From an uncultured Collinsella sp. (lineage in GTDB: Bacteria; Actinomycetota; Coriobacteriia; Coriobacteriales; Coriobacteriaceae), in the NCBI GenBank assembly GCA_900552875.1, contig USCS01000066.1, positions 1 through 7,963 of the forward strand: DNA of 7,963 nt, read 5' to 3'. The notes beneath the pieces were generated by a model that saw only the letters and a list, made by a program, of their open reading frames with translations, did no database searches and was not told the DNA's origin. The position numbers and the translations under genes were made by a program. The first letter of the stretch is position 1, and every line of letters starts with the position of its first letter. Below, piece by piece: positions 1 through 5,990 of the stretch.

Positions 1-351
1 CCGGTCATGAACACGGCTGAGTGCCACACCATCGAGCACCTGGGTGCGACCTTCCTTCGCAATCATGCCGAGTGGTCGAGCCGTATCGTTTACTTTGGCC
101 CCATGGGCTGCCGCACGGGCTTTTACCTGGTCGTGTTTGGCGAGGTGACGAGCGAGGAGATCCTGCCGCTCGTGCGCGAGCTCTTTGAGTTCGTCGCCGA
201 CTTTGAGGGCGATGTCCCCGGTGCCGCTCCCGAGGAGTGCGGCAACTACCTGGACCAGAACCTTCCCATGGCAAACTGGCTCGCGCGCCGCTACCTCGAT
301 CGCGACCTGGCCGATATCGACGAGAAGCACCTGCACTACCAGCAGGCGTAA
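1..351 (+). CDS. luxS: S-ribosylhomocysteine lyase LuxS (AI-2 synthase), 5'-truncated by the window edge
   Basis: LuxS cleaves S-ribosylhomocysteine to homocysteine and DPD, the precursor of the AI-2 signal, in the activated methyl cycle of the cytosol. The frame is open from base 1, so the gene starts upstream; the ATG at base 7 is an internal Met. The visible 116 residues hold the metal-binding HxxEH motif (HTIEH, visible residues 9-13), the catalytic-Cys segment MGCRTG (Cys37) and the third metal ligand in EECGNYLDQNL (Cys80). All three are diagnostic of the family. LuxS is usually about 155-160 residues, so roughly 40 N-terminal residues are missing. Third positions are mostly G or C, as in the DUF4867 and GH1 genes further right and unlike the PTS cassette that follows. 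No clear terminator follows the stop; the next strong hairpin belongs to the downstream leader. Confidence 0.95.
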   Translation, partial: PVMNTAECHTIEHLGATFLRNHAEWSSRIVYFGPMGCRTGFYLVVFGEVTSEEILPLVRELFEFVADFEGDVPGAAPEECGNYLDQNLPMANWLARRYLDRDLADIDEKHLHYQQA

Positions 352-450
352 GGATTGCCTTCTGCTTCTAAACCGTTCACATGGAGATATCGACCGTTTA
401 ACTGTTTAGTAATGTTTACACGAGGTCATTTACGGTGTTTCGCTTAAACT

Positions 451-481
451 GGCAACCAGAGTGATATTCAGGCAAGGCTCC
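451..481 (+). promoter_or_regulatory. Candidate RAT (ribonucleic antiterminator) site in the antiterminator-gene leader
   Basis: CAGGCAAGG (469-477) matches the conserved 3' half of BglG/LicT/SacY RAT targets, and GG at 451-452 lies at the spacing expected for the RAT 5' end. Bases 473-481 are also the start of the left arm of the terminator, so RAT and terminator would be mutually exclusive, as in known systems. The 5' half does not match the usual GTTACTG core. A short bulged stem is possible (CC at 456-457 with GG at 471-472, an A-A mismatch, then GAG with TTC). The position and partner gene are convincing; the sequence match is partial. No confident promoter was found in 352-450; TTTACA at 415-420 could be a -35 but lacks a good -10. 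Confidence 0.45.
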
Positions 482-540
482 TGAAGCAGCATCTGTCGAC
501 ATTGATTGTCGGATTCTGCTTCGGGAGCCTTGTTTTGTTT
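473..540 (+). terminator. Strong leader terminator upstream of the PRD antiterminator gene
   Basis: The arms 473-489 (CAAGGCTCCTGAAGCAG) and 516-532 pair over 17 bp with a single U-G wobble, and are followed by the T-rich tract TTTTGTTT (533-540). The 26-nt loop holds a second small stem, CGACA (497-501) with TGTCG (507-511). The terminator lies between luxS and the antiterminator gene and would also end luxS read-through. It ends 11 nt before the next start codon, so expression of the downstream gene from upstream transcription requires read-through. Confidence 0.85.
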
Positions 541-551
541 AAGGGGGACAC

Positions 552-1391
552 ATGGAAATCGTTAAACGAATTAACACCAGCGCTGTCCTCTGCATCGACG
601 GAAATGGCAGGCAGCTGGTGGCATTCGGGCGTGGCCTGGGGTTTAAGGACGTTGGCGATGAATTACCGCTCTCGGAGATTCAACGAACGTTCTATAACGT
701 TAGTTCCCGCTACATCGCTCTCATTGATGAAGTCTCGGATGAACTTCTCGAGCTGACCTCGGATGTTATTGATATGTCGACAGGACTGCTTCCCTATGAA
801 GTAAGCCCTAATTTGCCGTTTATTCTTGCGGACCATATCGCGTATGCAATTAAGCGCAAGGAGCAAAACATTGTTGTCCATATGCCCTTGTCTTTTGATG
901 TTCGCCAACAATATCCCGTCGAATTCAAAATCGGCGAGTACGCGCTTCGAATAATCAGGAAACGTCTCAATGTTAGGCTTCCCGCTCATGAGACAGTTGG
1001 AATTGCCATGGCGTTTATCAATAACATGGCCGATTCGGATTCATGTGAGCTGGCTGAAGAGTTTGGCACGGACGTTTACGATCGCGTTCTCGAAGAATCA
1101 ACTATTGCTGTTGAAAGACGGCTTGGTATTCAAGTTGATCGGGAGGGCTTCGATTATGCAAGGTTCGCAACCCACCTTCAGTACCTATTCAATAGGTTGA
1201 ACTCTGGCGAAAGTATCGTAAGCGACAACCGCAAGATGTATCTCTCGCTCAAAGATGAATATCCGGTGGCATCGGCGTGCGCCGATGACATCGCTTCTGT
1301 TCTCAGCCGGCTGACGGGCCAAGAACTTATAGACGAAGAAAGACTCTATCTGATGATGCATATCAATCGAATCGCATCGAAAGCTAGGTAA
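552..1391 (+). CDS. BglG/LicT-family PRD transcriptional antiterminator
   Basis: This is a 279-residue RNA-binding antiterminator that should stabilise an antiterminator hairpin when its PTS substrate is present. The N-terminal CAT RNA-binding domain (about 1-55) begins MEIVKRIN and contains FGRGLGF (25-31), as in LicT. PRD1 (about 65-165) has LADHIAYAIKR with His95; PRD2 (about 170-279) has FATHLQYL with His208 and YLMMHINRI with His270. These correspond to LicT His100, His207 and His269. The second PRD1 histidine is missing: where LicT has IALHIVNA, this protein has IAMAFINN (Ala154). LicT Asn10 in the RNA-binding domain is Ser10 here. The length is normal for the family. The start has a good ribosome site (AAGGGGGA, 541-548, spacing 3). 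The gene leads the EIIBC gene, the usual arrangement for autoregulated PTS operons. Regulation is expected through phosphorylation by EIIB and HPr. Confidence 0.93.
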   Translation: MEIVKRINTSAVLCIDGNGRQLVAFGRGLGFKDVGDELPLSEIQRTFYNVSSRYIALIDEVSDELLELTSDVIDMSTGLLPYEVSPNLPFILADHIAYAIKRKEQNIVVHMPLSFDVRQQYPVEFKIGEYALRIIRKRLNVRLPAHETVGIAMAFINNMADSDSCELAEEFGTDVYDRVLEESTIAVERRLGIQVDREGFDYARFATHLQYLFNRLNSGESIVSDNRKMYLSLKDEYPVASACADDIASVLSRLTGQELIDEERLYLMMHINRIASKAR

Positions 1392-1395
1392 TTGG

Positions 1396-1420
1396 TCGGC
1401 GAAGGCGCGCGCTTTGCCGA
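1396..1420 (+). other. Intercistronic hairpin between the antiterminator and EIIBC genes
   Basis: TCGGCGAAG (1396-1404) pairs with CTTTGCCGA (1412-1420) over 9 bp including one G-U wobble, around a 7-nt loop GCGCGCG. It starts 5 nt after the upstream stop codon and is followed by TGGTTACATA, not a T-run, so it does not look like an intrinsic terminator. It may be an mRNA stability or processing element that sets the ratio of regulator to permease; that role is inference. Confidence 0.45.
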
Positions 1421-1459
1421 TGGTTACATATAAAACACAACATGGGAGAAATGGTATTT

Positions 1460-2830
1460 ATGGCAGATACAACCAAGCTCGCTGCCGAGATTCTCGAGAT
1501 GGTGGGCGGTGCAGAAAACGTTACATTTGTAGCCCACTGCATGACTCGTTTAAGGTTCAATCTTAAGGACGAAAGCATCGTAGATGATGCAAAAGTCAAG
1601 GCAATCGATGGTGTGATCGATATTCGCCATTCAGCAGGGCAATACCAAGTGATTGTGGGGCCCAAGGTCGATAAGGTCTACGAAATCGTTGCAAAGGAAA
1701 CCGGGGTTGACACCGGGAAGTCCGCGGCAGATGAAGGCGAGACCAAAGGTTTTCTGGGAAAGCTGATGAAGCTGATCAGCGGCATCATGATGCCCGTTCT
1801 TCCCGCCTTGATTGCATGCGGAATGATAAACGCCGTCCTTAGTATCCTGACGACGGCAGGTGTCGTTTCCGCTGAGAGCGGAATTTATACCCTGCTGTAC
1901 GGCATGGGAAACGCCAGCATGTATTTCTTGCCCGTTCTCGTCGGATCGTCTGCGGCCAAATTCTTTGGAATCGATCAATATATCGGTGCGGTGCTCGGTG
2001 CAATCCTGCTTTACCCGACTTTTGTTGCCGCAGCTGGAGCTGGTGATGCGCTGGATTTGTTCGGCATGAAGTTCACGATGGTGAGCTATGCCTCGACGGT
2101 GTTTCCCGCTATCGTGGCGGCTTGGTTCGCATCCGTTCTTTATAAGTGGCTGCGTGCGGTTCTTCCCGATGCTTTGGCATTTGCACTCGTTCCGTTCCTG
2201 ACAGTTGCTATTGCTGCCCCCATCTCGCTTCTTGTGGTTGGCCCGGTTATCCAACAGGCGAGCTCCTTGCTTGCGACTGCCGTACTGGCGGTCTATCAGT
2301 TCAGCCCCATTCTTTGCGGCGTTATTCTTGGACCGATATTTGGCCTCGTCATGATTCCTCTTGGACTCCATTGGGCCCTCATTGTGATCTCCATCAACAA
2401 TATTATGACCGTCGGTTCCGACCCTATCCTTGGACTTCTTTGCGGTAGCATGGGTGTCGTCGGCGCTTGCTTGGCGTTTGCTTTCCGCTCGAAGGATCCG
2501 AGCGAAAAGAGCCTTGGATTCAGCTGTGCCATTACGAGCCTGTGCGGAATTACAGAACCTGCCCTGTACGGCATAGTTTTGGAGCACAAGAAGATCATCG
2601 TCGCTTCCATGATTTCTGGTGCAATTAGCGCTGTTATCCCGGCTATCTTCAATACCCGCACGTTCGTTATGACGTCGAGTGGTATTTTCAGCTTCCCCGG
2701 CTACATGAATCCTTCCGGTGATATGAGCAGCCTTATTGGTGCGATCCTTTGCAATGTCGTTGGTTTTATTCTTACCTTCGTCCTCGTCTACATCATGTAT
2801 CGCCCTGATGCAGACACGTCGGCGGAATAG
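1460..2830 (+). CDS. PTS sugar transporter subunit EIIBC (glucose/sucrose/beta-glucoside family), no EIIA domain
   Basis: A 456-residue membrane permease that imports a sugar and phosphorylates it with phosphate passed from EIIB. The EIIB domain (about 1-85) has the phospho-cysteine motif HCMTRLRF with Cys27. A linker (about 86-103) leads into the EIIC domain (about 104-450), with many hydrophobic membrane segments, GLHW (302-305) and the signature GITEPALYG (363-371). The protein ends after EIIC, so EIIA must be supplied in trans. The ATG at 1460 is chosen because GGGAGAA (1444-1450) gives 9-nt spacing and the product then begins MADTTKLAAEIL, as EIIB domains normally do; in-frame ATGs at 1442 and 1451 have no suitable ribosome site. 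The gene sits 68 nt after the antiterminator gene and is probably co-transcribed. The substrate cannot be read from sequence; beta-glucosides, sucrose, trehalose or glucose are all possible in this family. Confidence 0.93.
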   Translation: MADTTKLAAEILEMVGGAENVTFVAHCMTRLRFNLKDESIVDDAKVKAIDGVIDIRHSAGQYQVIVGPKVDKVYEIVAKETGVDTGKSAADEGETKGFLGKLMKLISGIMMPVLPALIACGMINAVLSILTTAGVVSAESGIYTLLYGMGNASMYFLPVLVGSSAAKFFGIDQYIGAVLGAILLYPTFVAAAGAGDALDLFGMKFTMVSYASTVFPAIVAAWFASVLYKWLRAVLPDALAFALVPFLTVAIAAPISLLVVGPVIQQASSLLATAVLAVYQFSPILCGVILGPIFGLVMIPLGLHWALIVISINNIMTVGSDPILGLLCGSMGVVGACLAFAFRSKDPSEKSLGFSCAITSLCGITEPALYGIVLEHKKIIVASMISGAISAVIPAIFNTRTFVMTSSGIFSFPGYMNPSGDMSSLIGAILCNVVGFILTFVLVYIMYRPDADTSAE

Positions 2831-2843
2831 ACAATTATTCGGA

Positions 2844-2878
2844 ATGCAAGCTGCTGAAAACCCCGCGGCAGATTGCAT
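2844..2878 (+). other. Hairpin just upstream of the EIIBC terminator
   Basis: Arms 2844-2856 (ATGCAAGCTGCTG) and 2866-2878 pair over 13 positions with one G-A mismatch and one U-G wobble, around a 9-nt loop (AAAACCCCG). No T-run follows. Only 2 nt separate it from the next terminator. Part of its right arm (GCAGAT, 2868-2873) is also complementary to ATCTGC at 2897-2902, which overlaps the loop and right arm of that terminator, so an alternative fold competing with the terminator can be drawn. Confidence 0.5.
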
Positions 2879-2880
2879 AT

Positions 2881-2921
2881 GGTGGGCTTGCGATTGATCT
2901 GCGCGAGCCCACCTCGTTTTT
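2881..2921 (+). terminator. Intrinsic terminator between the EIIBC and hydrolase genes
   Basis: GGTGGGCTTGCG (2881-2892) pairs with CGCGAGCCCACC (2902-2913) over 12 bp with one U-G wobble, with a 9-nt loop, followed by TCGTTTTT (2914-2921). The next base begins the GGAG ribosome site of the downstream hydrolase gene, leaving no room for a promoter after the terminator. The hydrolase must therefore be transcribed by read-through or from a promoter lying before this hairpin. Confidence 0.85.
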
Positions 2922-2934
2922 GGAGTGACTGGTT

Positions 2935-3915
2935 ATGACAATTACTGCCGATATGACATTTGGAGAAATCGCACTTCTTCCTGAGTTCGCTGGGTTCGGT
3001 GAGCATCTCATGCTTTGCCGACCTTCAACTTGGGAGCGCATGTGGAATAAGCCCATCGCGGCCCATTTGAATTCCGACACTAATCCGTATGAAGTTACTC
3101 GTGTTCTGCGCGGGTTGAATCGGATTGTTGAGCTTGCGGATGACGGGAGGCAGGTTGCATACGATATTTGGGATGAAGCCGATTGTATTCGCGATCCGAC
3201 CCGGCGCAACACAAAGCTGTTTTTCTTTCCGGGGCGACCGGGGGCGCCATTCGTTATCGCGATTTCGGGTGGGGGCTATCAGAGCGTTTGTCACCAAATG
3301 GAAGGTTTTCCCGTTGCTCCCGAGCTCAACGATGCGGGCTATAACGTGTTTGTGTTGTCATACAGGGTGAGGGTCGAGCCGCTGATGCCGCGTCCGATCG
3401 ATGACCTTAATCGCGCAGTCCGTTTTGTCCTCGAGAATTCAACGCGATTTAATGTGGACAAAAAATATGCGGTTATCGGTTTTTCCGCTGGCGCGCATTT
3501 GACCGCCGAGTGGGGGACGGATAACAAGGGGTTTGCATCTTACGGATGCGAGCCGCCAAAAGCTTTGGTTCTGTGTTACGCCCCGATTGACCTTCATGAG
3601 TCCGAATGTGCGTCAGACCATAGATTTCTTGATTCGGTGTGCGGTGGAGCTGGGCACGATGCGATTGATGATTTCTGCATTGATCAACATGTGTGGGAAC
3701 GGTATCCGCCGACATATCTTTGGCAATGCGCCGACGATGATGTCGTATCGCCCGGCAATCTCGGAAAGATGGTTGACGCACTGGATGCGGCTGGGGTGCA
3801 CCACGAGGAGATTGTGTATCCAGAAGGAGGACATGCGTTAATGAAACCTCATGCGCCGGAAACTGATCACTGGTGCTCGGGTGTCATTGAGTTCCTTAAG
3901 GGCTATCTCGGCTAA
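2935..3915 (+). CDS. Alpha/beta hydrolase (esterase-type, BD-FAE/acetyl-esterase-like)
   Basis: A 326-residue predicted cytosolic serine hydrolase. An N-terminal segment (about 1-95, TFGEIALLPEFAGFGEHL and DIWDEADCIRDPTRRNT) precedes the alpha/beta fold; I recognise this layout from hydrolases coded near sugar transporters in gut bacteria, from memory only. In the fold, SGGGY (111-115) is the likely oxyanion loop, GFSAGAH (182-188) is the GxSxG nucleophile elbow with Ser184, the acid is an Asp of ADDDVVSP (267-269), and the catalytic His is His300 in EGGHALMKPH. The triad is complete. No signal peptide or membrane segment is seen, so the substrate should be intracellular. The start is supported by GGAG (2922-2925) with 9-nt spacing. 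The gene is 104 nt after the EIIBC gene with a terminator between. Removal of an acyl group from the imported sugar is a reasonable guess; the substrate is unknown. Confidence 0.88.
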   Translation: MTITADMTFGEIALLPEFAGFGEHLMLCRPSTWERMWNKPIAAHLNSDTNPYEVTRVLRGLNRIVELADDGRQVAYDIWDEADCIRDPTRRNTKLFFFPGRPGAPFVIAISGGGYQSVCHQMEGFPVAPELNDAGYNVFVLSYRVRVEPLMPRPIDDLNRAVRFVLENSTRFNVDKKYAVIGFSAGAHLTAEWGTDNKGFASYGCEPPKALVLCYAPIDLHESECASDHRFLDSVCGGAGHDAIDDFCIDQHVWERYPPTYLWQCADDDVVSPGNLGKMVDALDAAGVHHEEIVYPEGGHALMKPHAPETDHWCSGVIEFLKGYLG

Positions 3916-3922
3916 GTAAAAT

Positions 3923-3965
3923 ACACGCCGCCCTTTTGCCCATGTGACTCTGGTGCGTGTTGTTT
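3923..3965 (+). terminator. Weak candidate terminator after the hydrolase gene
   Basis: ACACGC (3923-3928) pairs with GCGTGT (3955-3960) over 6 bp around a long 26-nt loop, followed by TGTTT. It sits 8 nt after the stop codon, where a terminator would be expected, but the stem is short and the T-run poor. Confidence 0.25.
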
Positions 3966-3971
3966 GCGGTA

Positions 3972-4017
3972 TTGACTCCATCAAAAGACGGCTAATGTTC
4001 TAGAATGTTTATATAGT
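3972..4017 (+). promoter_or_regulatory. Probable promoter and direct-repeat element for the DUF4867 gene
   Basis: This A/T-rich stretch lies in the 125-nt gap before the DUF4867 start. It contains TTGACT (3972-3977), TAATGT (3993-3998, 15-nt spacing), TAGAAT (4001-4006) and TATAGT (4012-4017). TAGAAT and TATAGT are good -10 matches but neither is 16-18 nt from TTGACT, so the exact promoter is uncertain. AATGTT occurs twice, at 3994-3999 and 4004-4009, exactly 10 nt apart, and with the central TTCTAGAA palindrome this could be an operator. The ribosome site is AGGAG at 4031-4035. Confidence 0.4.
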
Positions 4018-4040
4018 CACATTTACGAACAGGAGCGAAC

Positions 4041-4685
4041 ATGCATATCTACTCTGTTACCGATCCCGAGTTCAAGTCCTACGGCCGCGTGTGGGACGAC
4101 GTACCCTCCAGCCTGACAGCTCCGCTTGTCGAGGCACTTTCCGCCACGCCCATTCCCGAGGGTAGCAAGTATGTGGCCTCCGCGCCCGAGCTGGAACAGG
4201 TCGAAGGTGCCGACACGCTCGGTCTGCTCATGTACGGCGGCCGCCCCTTCCAGCTGGGCTGGTGCAACGGCCGTAACACGAAGCTCAACTGCCTGGAGTA
4301 TCACCGCGCCAGCGAGTTCAACCTGGGCGCCCGCGATTTTATCCTGCTGCTGGCCAAGCGCGAGCAGATCGTCGACGGCAAGATCGATACCGCGCAGGTC
4401 AAGGCCTTCCGCGCGCCGGCCGGCACGCTCGTCGAGGTCTACGCCACGACGCTGCACTACACGCCGTGCATGGTCGACGACGGTGGCTTCCAGGTAATGG
4501 TAGCGCTGCCCGCCGGCACCAATGGTCCGCGTCCCGAGGCCGCTGCCAACATGTCCGCCGCCGGCGACAGCTACTGCTACTGGAAGGCCGACAAGTGGGT
4601 CCTCTGCCACGCCGATAGTCCCAAAGCAGCCGAGGGCGGCTACGTAGGCCTAACCGGCAAAAACCTCGACATCACCTGCGACTAG
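4041..4685 (+). CDS. DUF4867 family protein (cupin-like, unknown function)
   Basis: A 214-residue cytosolic protein that I place in DUF4867. Function is not established. The centre looks cupin-like: KLNCLEYHRASEFNLG (81-96) with Glu86 and His88 could be the first metal-binding motif, and APAGTLVEVYATTLHYTPC (125-143) with His139 resembles the second. In my recollection these genes are often found near sugar-catabolic genes, which fits the neighbours here, but that is not a function. The start has AGGAG at 4031-4035 with 5-nt spacing. Codon use is strongly G/C-ending, unlike the PTS cassette before it. It is convergent with the ATPase gene, and a bidirectional terminator lies between them. The last 18 codons are the left end of a segment duplicated at 6054-6325, where a decayed copy of this C-terminus is found. 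Confidence 0.82.
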   Translation: MHIYSVTDPEFKSYGRVWDDVPSSLTAPLVEALSATPIPEGSKYVASAPELEQVEGADTLGLLMYGGRPFQLGWCNGRNTKLNCLEYHRASEFNLGARDFILLLAKREQIVDGKIDTAQVKAFRAPAGTLVEVYATTLHYTPCMVDDGGFQVMVALPAGTNGPRPEAAANMSAAGDSYCYWKADKWVLCHADSPKAAEGGYVGLTGKNLDITCD

Positions 4686-4691
4686 CGCTTC

Positions 4692-4749
4692 GTCTCAATC
4701 CTGTAACATCTAGCAGCCAAAATCGTCTCTACCTGTTACAGAACGAGAC
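4692..4749. repeat. TGTAACA/TGTTACA stem-loop 1A
   Basis: The left arm 4692-4708 and right arm 4734-4749 (TGTTACAGAACGAGAC) form an inverted repeat with a one-base bulge and a mismatch. They enclose a 25-nt spacer, the same length as in the other three stem-loops. It lies just after the DUF4867 stop codon. Confidence 0.75.
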
Positions 4750-4773
4750 AAGCTGCAGGGGGCTGCCCGAAAA

Positions 4774-4829
4774 TCTCAATCTGTAACACTAGGCTCGGTT
4801 TTGACGGTCTAACTGTTACAGACCGAGAC
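4774..4829. repeat. TGTAACA/TGTTACA stem-loop 1B
   Basis: TCTCAATCTGTAACA (4774-4788) faces TGTTACAGACCGAGA (4814-4828) across a 25-nt spacer. There are two mismatches in 15 positions. It is 24 nt after stem-loop 1A, the same gap as in copy 2. Confidence 0.75.
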
Positions 4830-4838
4830 AAACCGGTC

Positions 4839-4879
4839 AAAACCACCACAAAGGTGCCTGTCCCCTTCGTGGTGGTTTT
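4839..4879. terminator. Bidirectional terminator between the convergent DUF4867 and ATPase genes
   Basis: AAAACCACCAC (4839-4849) is the perfect reverse complement of GTGGTGGTTTT (4869-4879). After one mismatch the stem continues with AAGG (4851-4854) and CCTT (4864-4867). The A-tract on the left and T-tract on the right make it usable from both strands, as needed between convergent genes. The ATPase stop codon starts two bases to the right. The loop carries GGTGCCTGTCC, which is shared with copy 2. Confidence 0.8.
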
Positions 4880-4880
4880 C

Positions 4881-5987
4881 CTACAGCTGACTTCGCAGGT
4901 AGTCAGCCATATAGGGAACGGCGAAGCGCACGTACCCGCGGCGGGCCTGTTCGATTACGCCGGCGTCGATAAGGCGCCGGCGATACTTTTGTGCGTAGTC
5001 GGGTGTGACCGACATGCGCTCGGCTACATCAGAAATGCGCGACACGGTGTCTTCGTCATCCGCCATTGCGGCAAGAAACGCAACGTCTTGGTCCGAGAGC
5101 GCGGCGAGCGTCGTCTCGCACACATCGTTTTCGAAATCGACCTTTGATGCCTCGATGGCTCCGTCGACTAGCTCTCGTGTTGCGCGTTCTCCTGCCTGGC
5201 AACGATTGGCGATGTTGTAACCGATGAGCTGCAACATGTAGGGCGAGCCCTGGGTTGCGCGAGCGGCATCTAGTCGAAGATCGCTTGGGATATCAAGGTC
5301 GAGTTCTTCGAAAGCCCGCTGGTAATAGGTGTCGACGTCTCCGACTGAAAGCGGTTCGAGTGTGACTTTGCGAGCGCGGTTGAGAAACGTCAGCACGCGG
5401 TCATTGAGCGTCGCCGAGACCGCTCCCGGAAGGCCCGCCATAACGAGTGCGACGTTGAGTCTCTCGCCGACGAGTTCTTGATAAGCGGTGACGAGTTGTC
5501 TGATCTCGGGCGAATTAGCCTGAAGCTCATCGATGAGGATGAGGATGCCATGTCCTTGCTCGGTTAGTTTGCGCGCCAGTTGCGTGAGCTTGAACTGGAA
5601 ACTCTTGGTTTCCTGCACATCGCGCGTGAACTCAAGGCCGGCTGAGAAACCGAAGGCGCTCAGGCTGCCGCCCGTGAGTTTAGGGAGATGGCGTTTGTTG
5701 GCATAGGGCTCGCCCGCCTCTTGGATTTTTTCAACAATGCGCTCGAGCATGTCCTCGGAGGCAACGGTGGGCGTGGCGACGACGAAGCCAAGCTTGCGAG
5801 CGCGATCGGCGAGCTCCCACAGGAGAACCGTCTTGCCGCTTCCTCGCTGGCCGAGCATGAGCATGGCGCGGTCTCGATTGCCCGGCTCCTGTTCAAGGCC
5901 GGAGATGAATGTTGAAATTACATTTCCTCGCCCAACGAGATAGGATGGGCGATTTCCAAATGAAGGGGAGAAGATGGTTTCAGTCAT
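4881..5987 (-). CDS. AAA/ORC-type ATPase with C-terminal winged helix, unknown role
   Basis: A 368-residue P-loop ATPase of the AAA_16/ORC1-Cdc6-like kind. VGRGNVISTF (18-27) is the usual entry to the fold. Walker A is GQRGSGKT (46-53), Walker B is ILILIDEL (148-155) with Asp153 and Glu154, a sensor-1-like strand is ALVMAG (180-185), a possible arginine finger is Arg204 or Arg206 in FLNRARK, and sensor 2 is GSPYMLQLIG (247-256). Residues about 295-365 form a probable winged helix-turn-helix ending RGYVRFAVPYMADYL. No signal peptide or membrane segment is seen. The motifs are intact, so it should bind and hydrolyse ATP and probably contact DNA. The start ATG has GGAG 4 nt upstream. It stands alone, faces left, and is bracketed by direct repeats. 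Roles could include regulation, replication-linked functions, mobile-element functions or defence; the sequence does not choose between them. Confidence 0.85.
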   Translation of the reverse strand: MTETIFSPSFGNRPSYLVGRGNVISTFISGLEQEPGNRDRAMLMLGQRGSGKTVLLWELADRARKLGFVVATPTVASEDMLERIVEKIQEAGEPYANKRHLPKLTGGSLSAFGFSAGLEFTRDVQETKSFQFKLTQLARKLTEQGHGILILIDELQANSPEIRQLVTAYQELVGERLNVALVMAGLPGAVSATLNDRVLTFLNRARKVTLEPLSVGDVDTYYQRAFEELDLDIPSDLRLDAARATQGSPYMLQLIGYNIANRCQAGERATRELVDGAIEASKVDFENDVCETTLAALSDQDVAFLAAMADDEDTVSRISDVAERMSVTPDYAQKYRRRLIDAGVIEQARRGYVRFAVPYMADYLRSQL

Positions 5988-5990
5988 AAG

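Larger units (their letters stand above)
4632..4880. repeat. Long direct repeat, copy 1 (DUF4867 3' end plus stem-loop module)
   Basis: This segment is collinear with 6054-6325 in the same orientation. Shared blocks in order are: GAGGGCGGCT, AACCTCGACATCA, a GTCTC...TGTAACATCTAGCAG block, CTGTTACAGAACGAGACAA, a perfectly shared 25-nt block starting CTGCAGGGGGCTGCC, a second TGTAACA/TGTTACA pair, GAGACAAACCGG, and AAACCACCACAAAGGTGCC. Copy 1 lacks a 21-nt insertion present in copy 2. It begins within the DUF4867 coding sequence and ends exactly at the last base before the ATPase stop codon. No transposase or terminal target-site duplication is seen. Confidence 0.85.

Noticed and set aside
1442..1459. 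Upstream ATGs at 1442 and 1451 as the EIIBC start
   Set aside because: The ribosome site GGGAGAA lies between or over them, and EIIB homology begins at the ATG at 1460.
1631..2878. 415-codon open frame on the - strand opposite the EIIBC gene
   Set aside because: The product has no recognisable domain and lies antisense to a clear PTS gene with intact motifs.
4126..4497. 123-codon frame inside the DUF4867 gene, + strand
   Set aside because: Arg/Ser/Pro-rich translation typical of a shifted frame in G/C-rich coding DNA.
4854..5147. 97-codon + strand frame opposite the 3' end of the ATPase gene
   Set aside because: Starts inside the terminator hairpin and is antisense to conserved winged-helix coding sequence.
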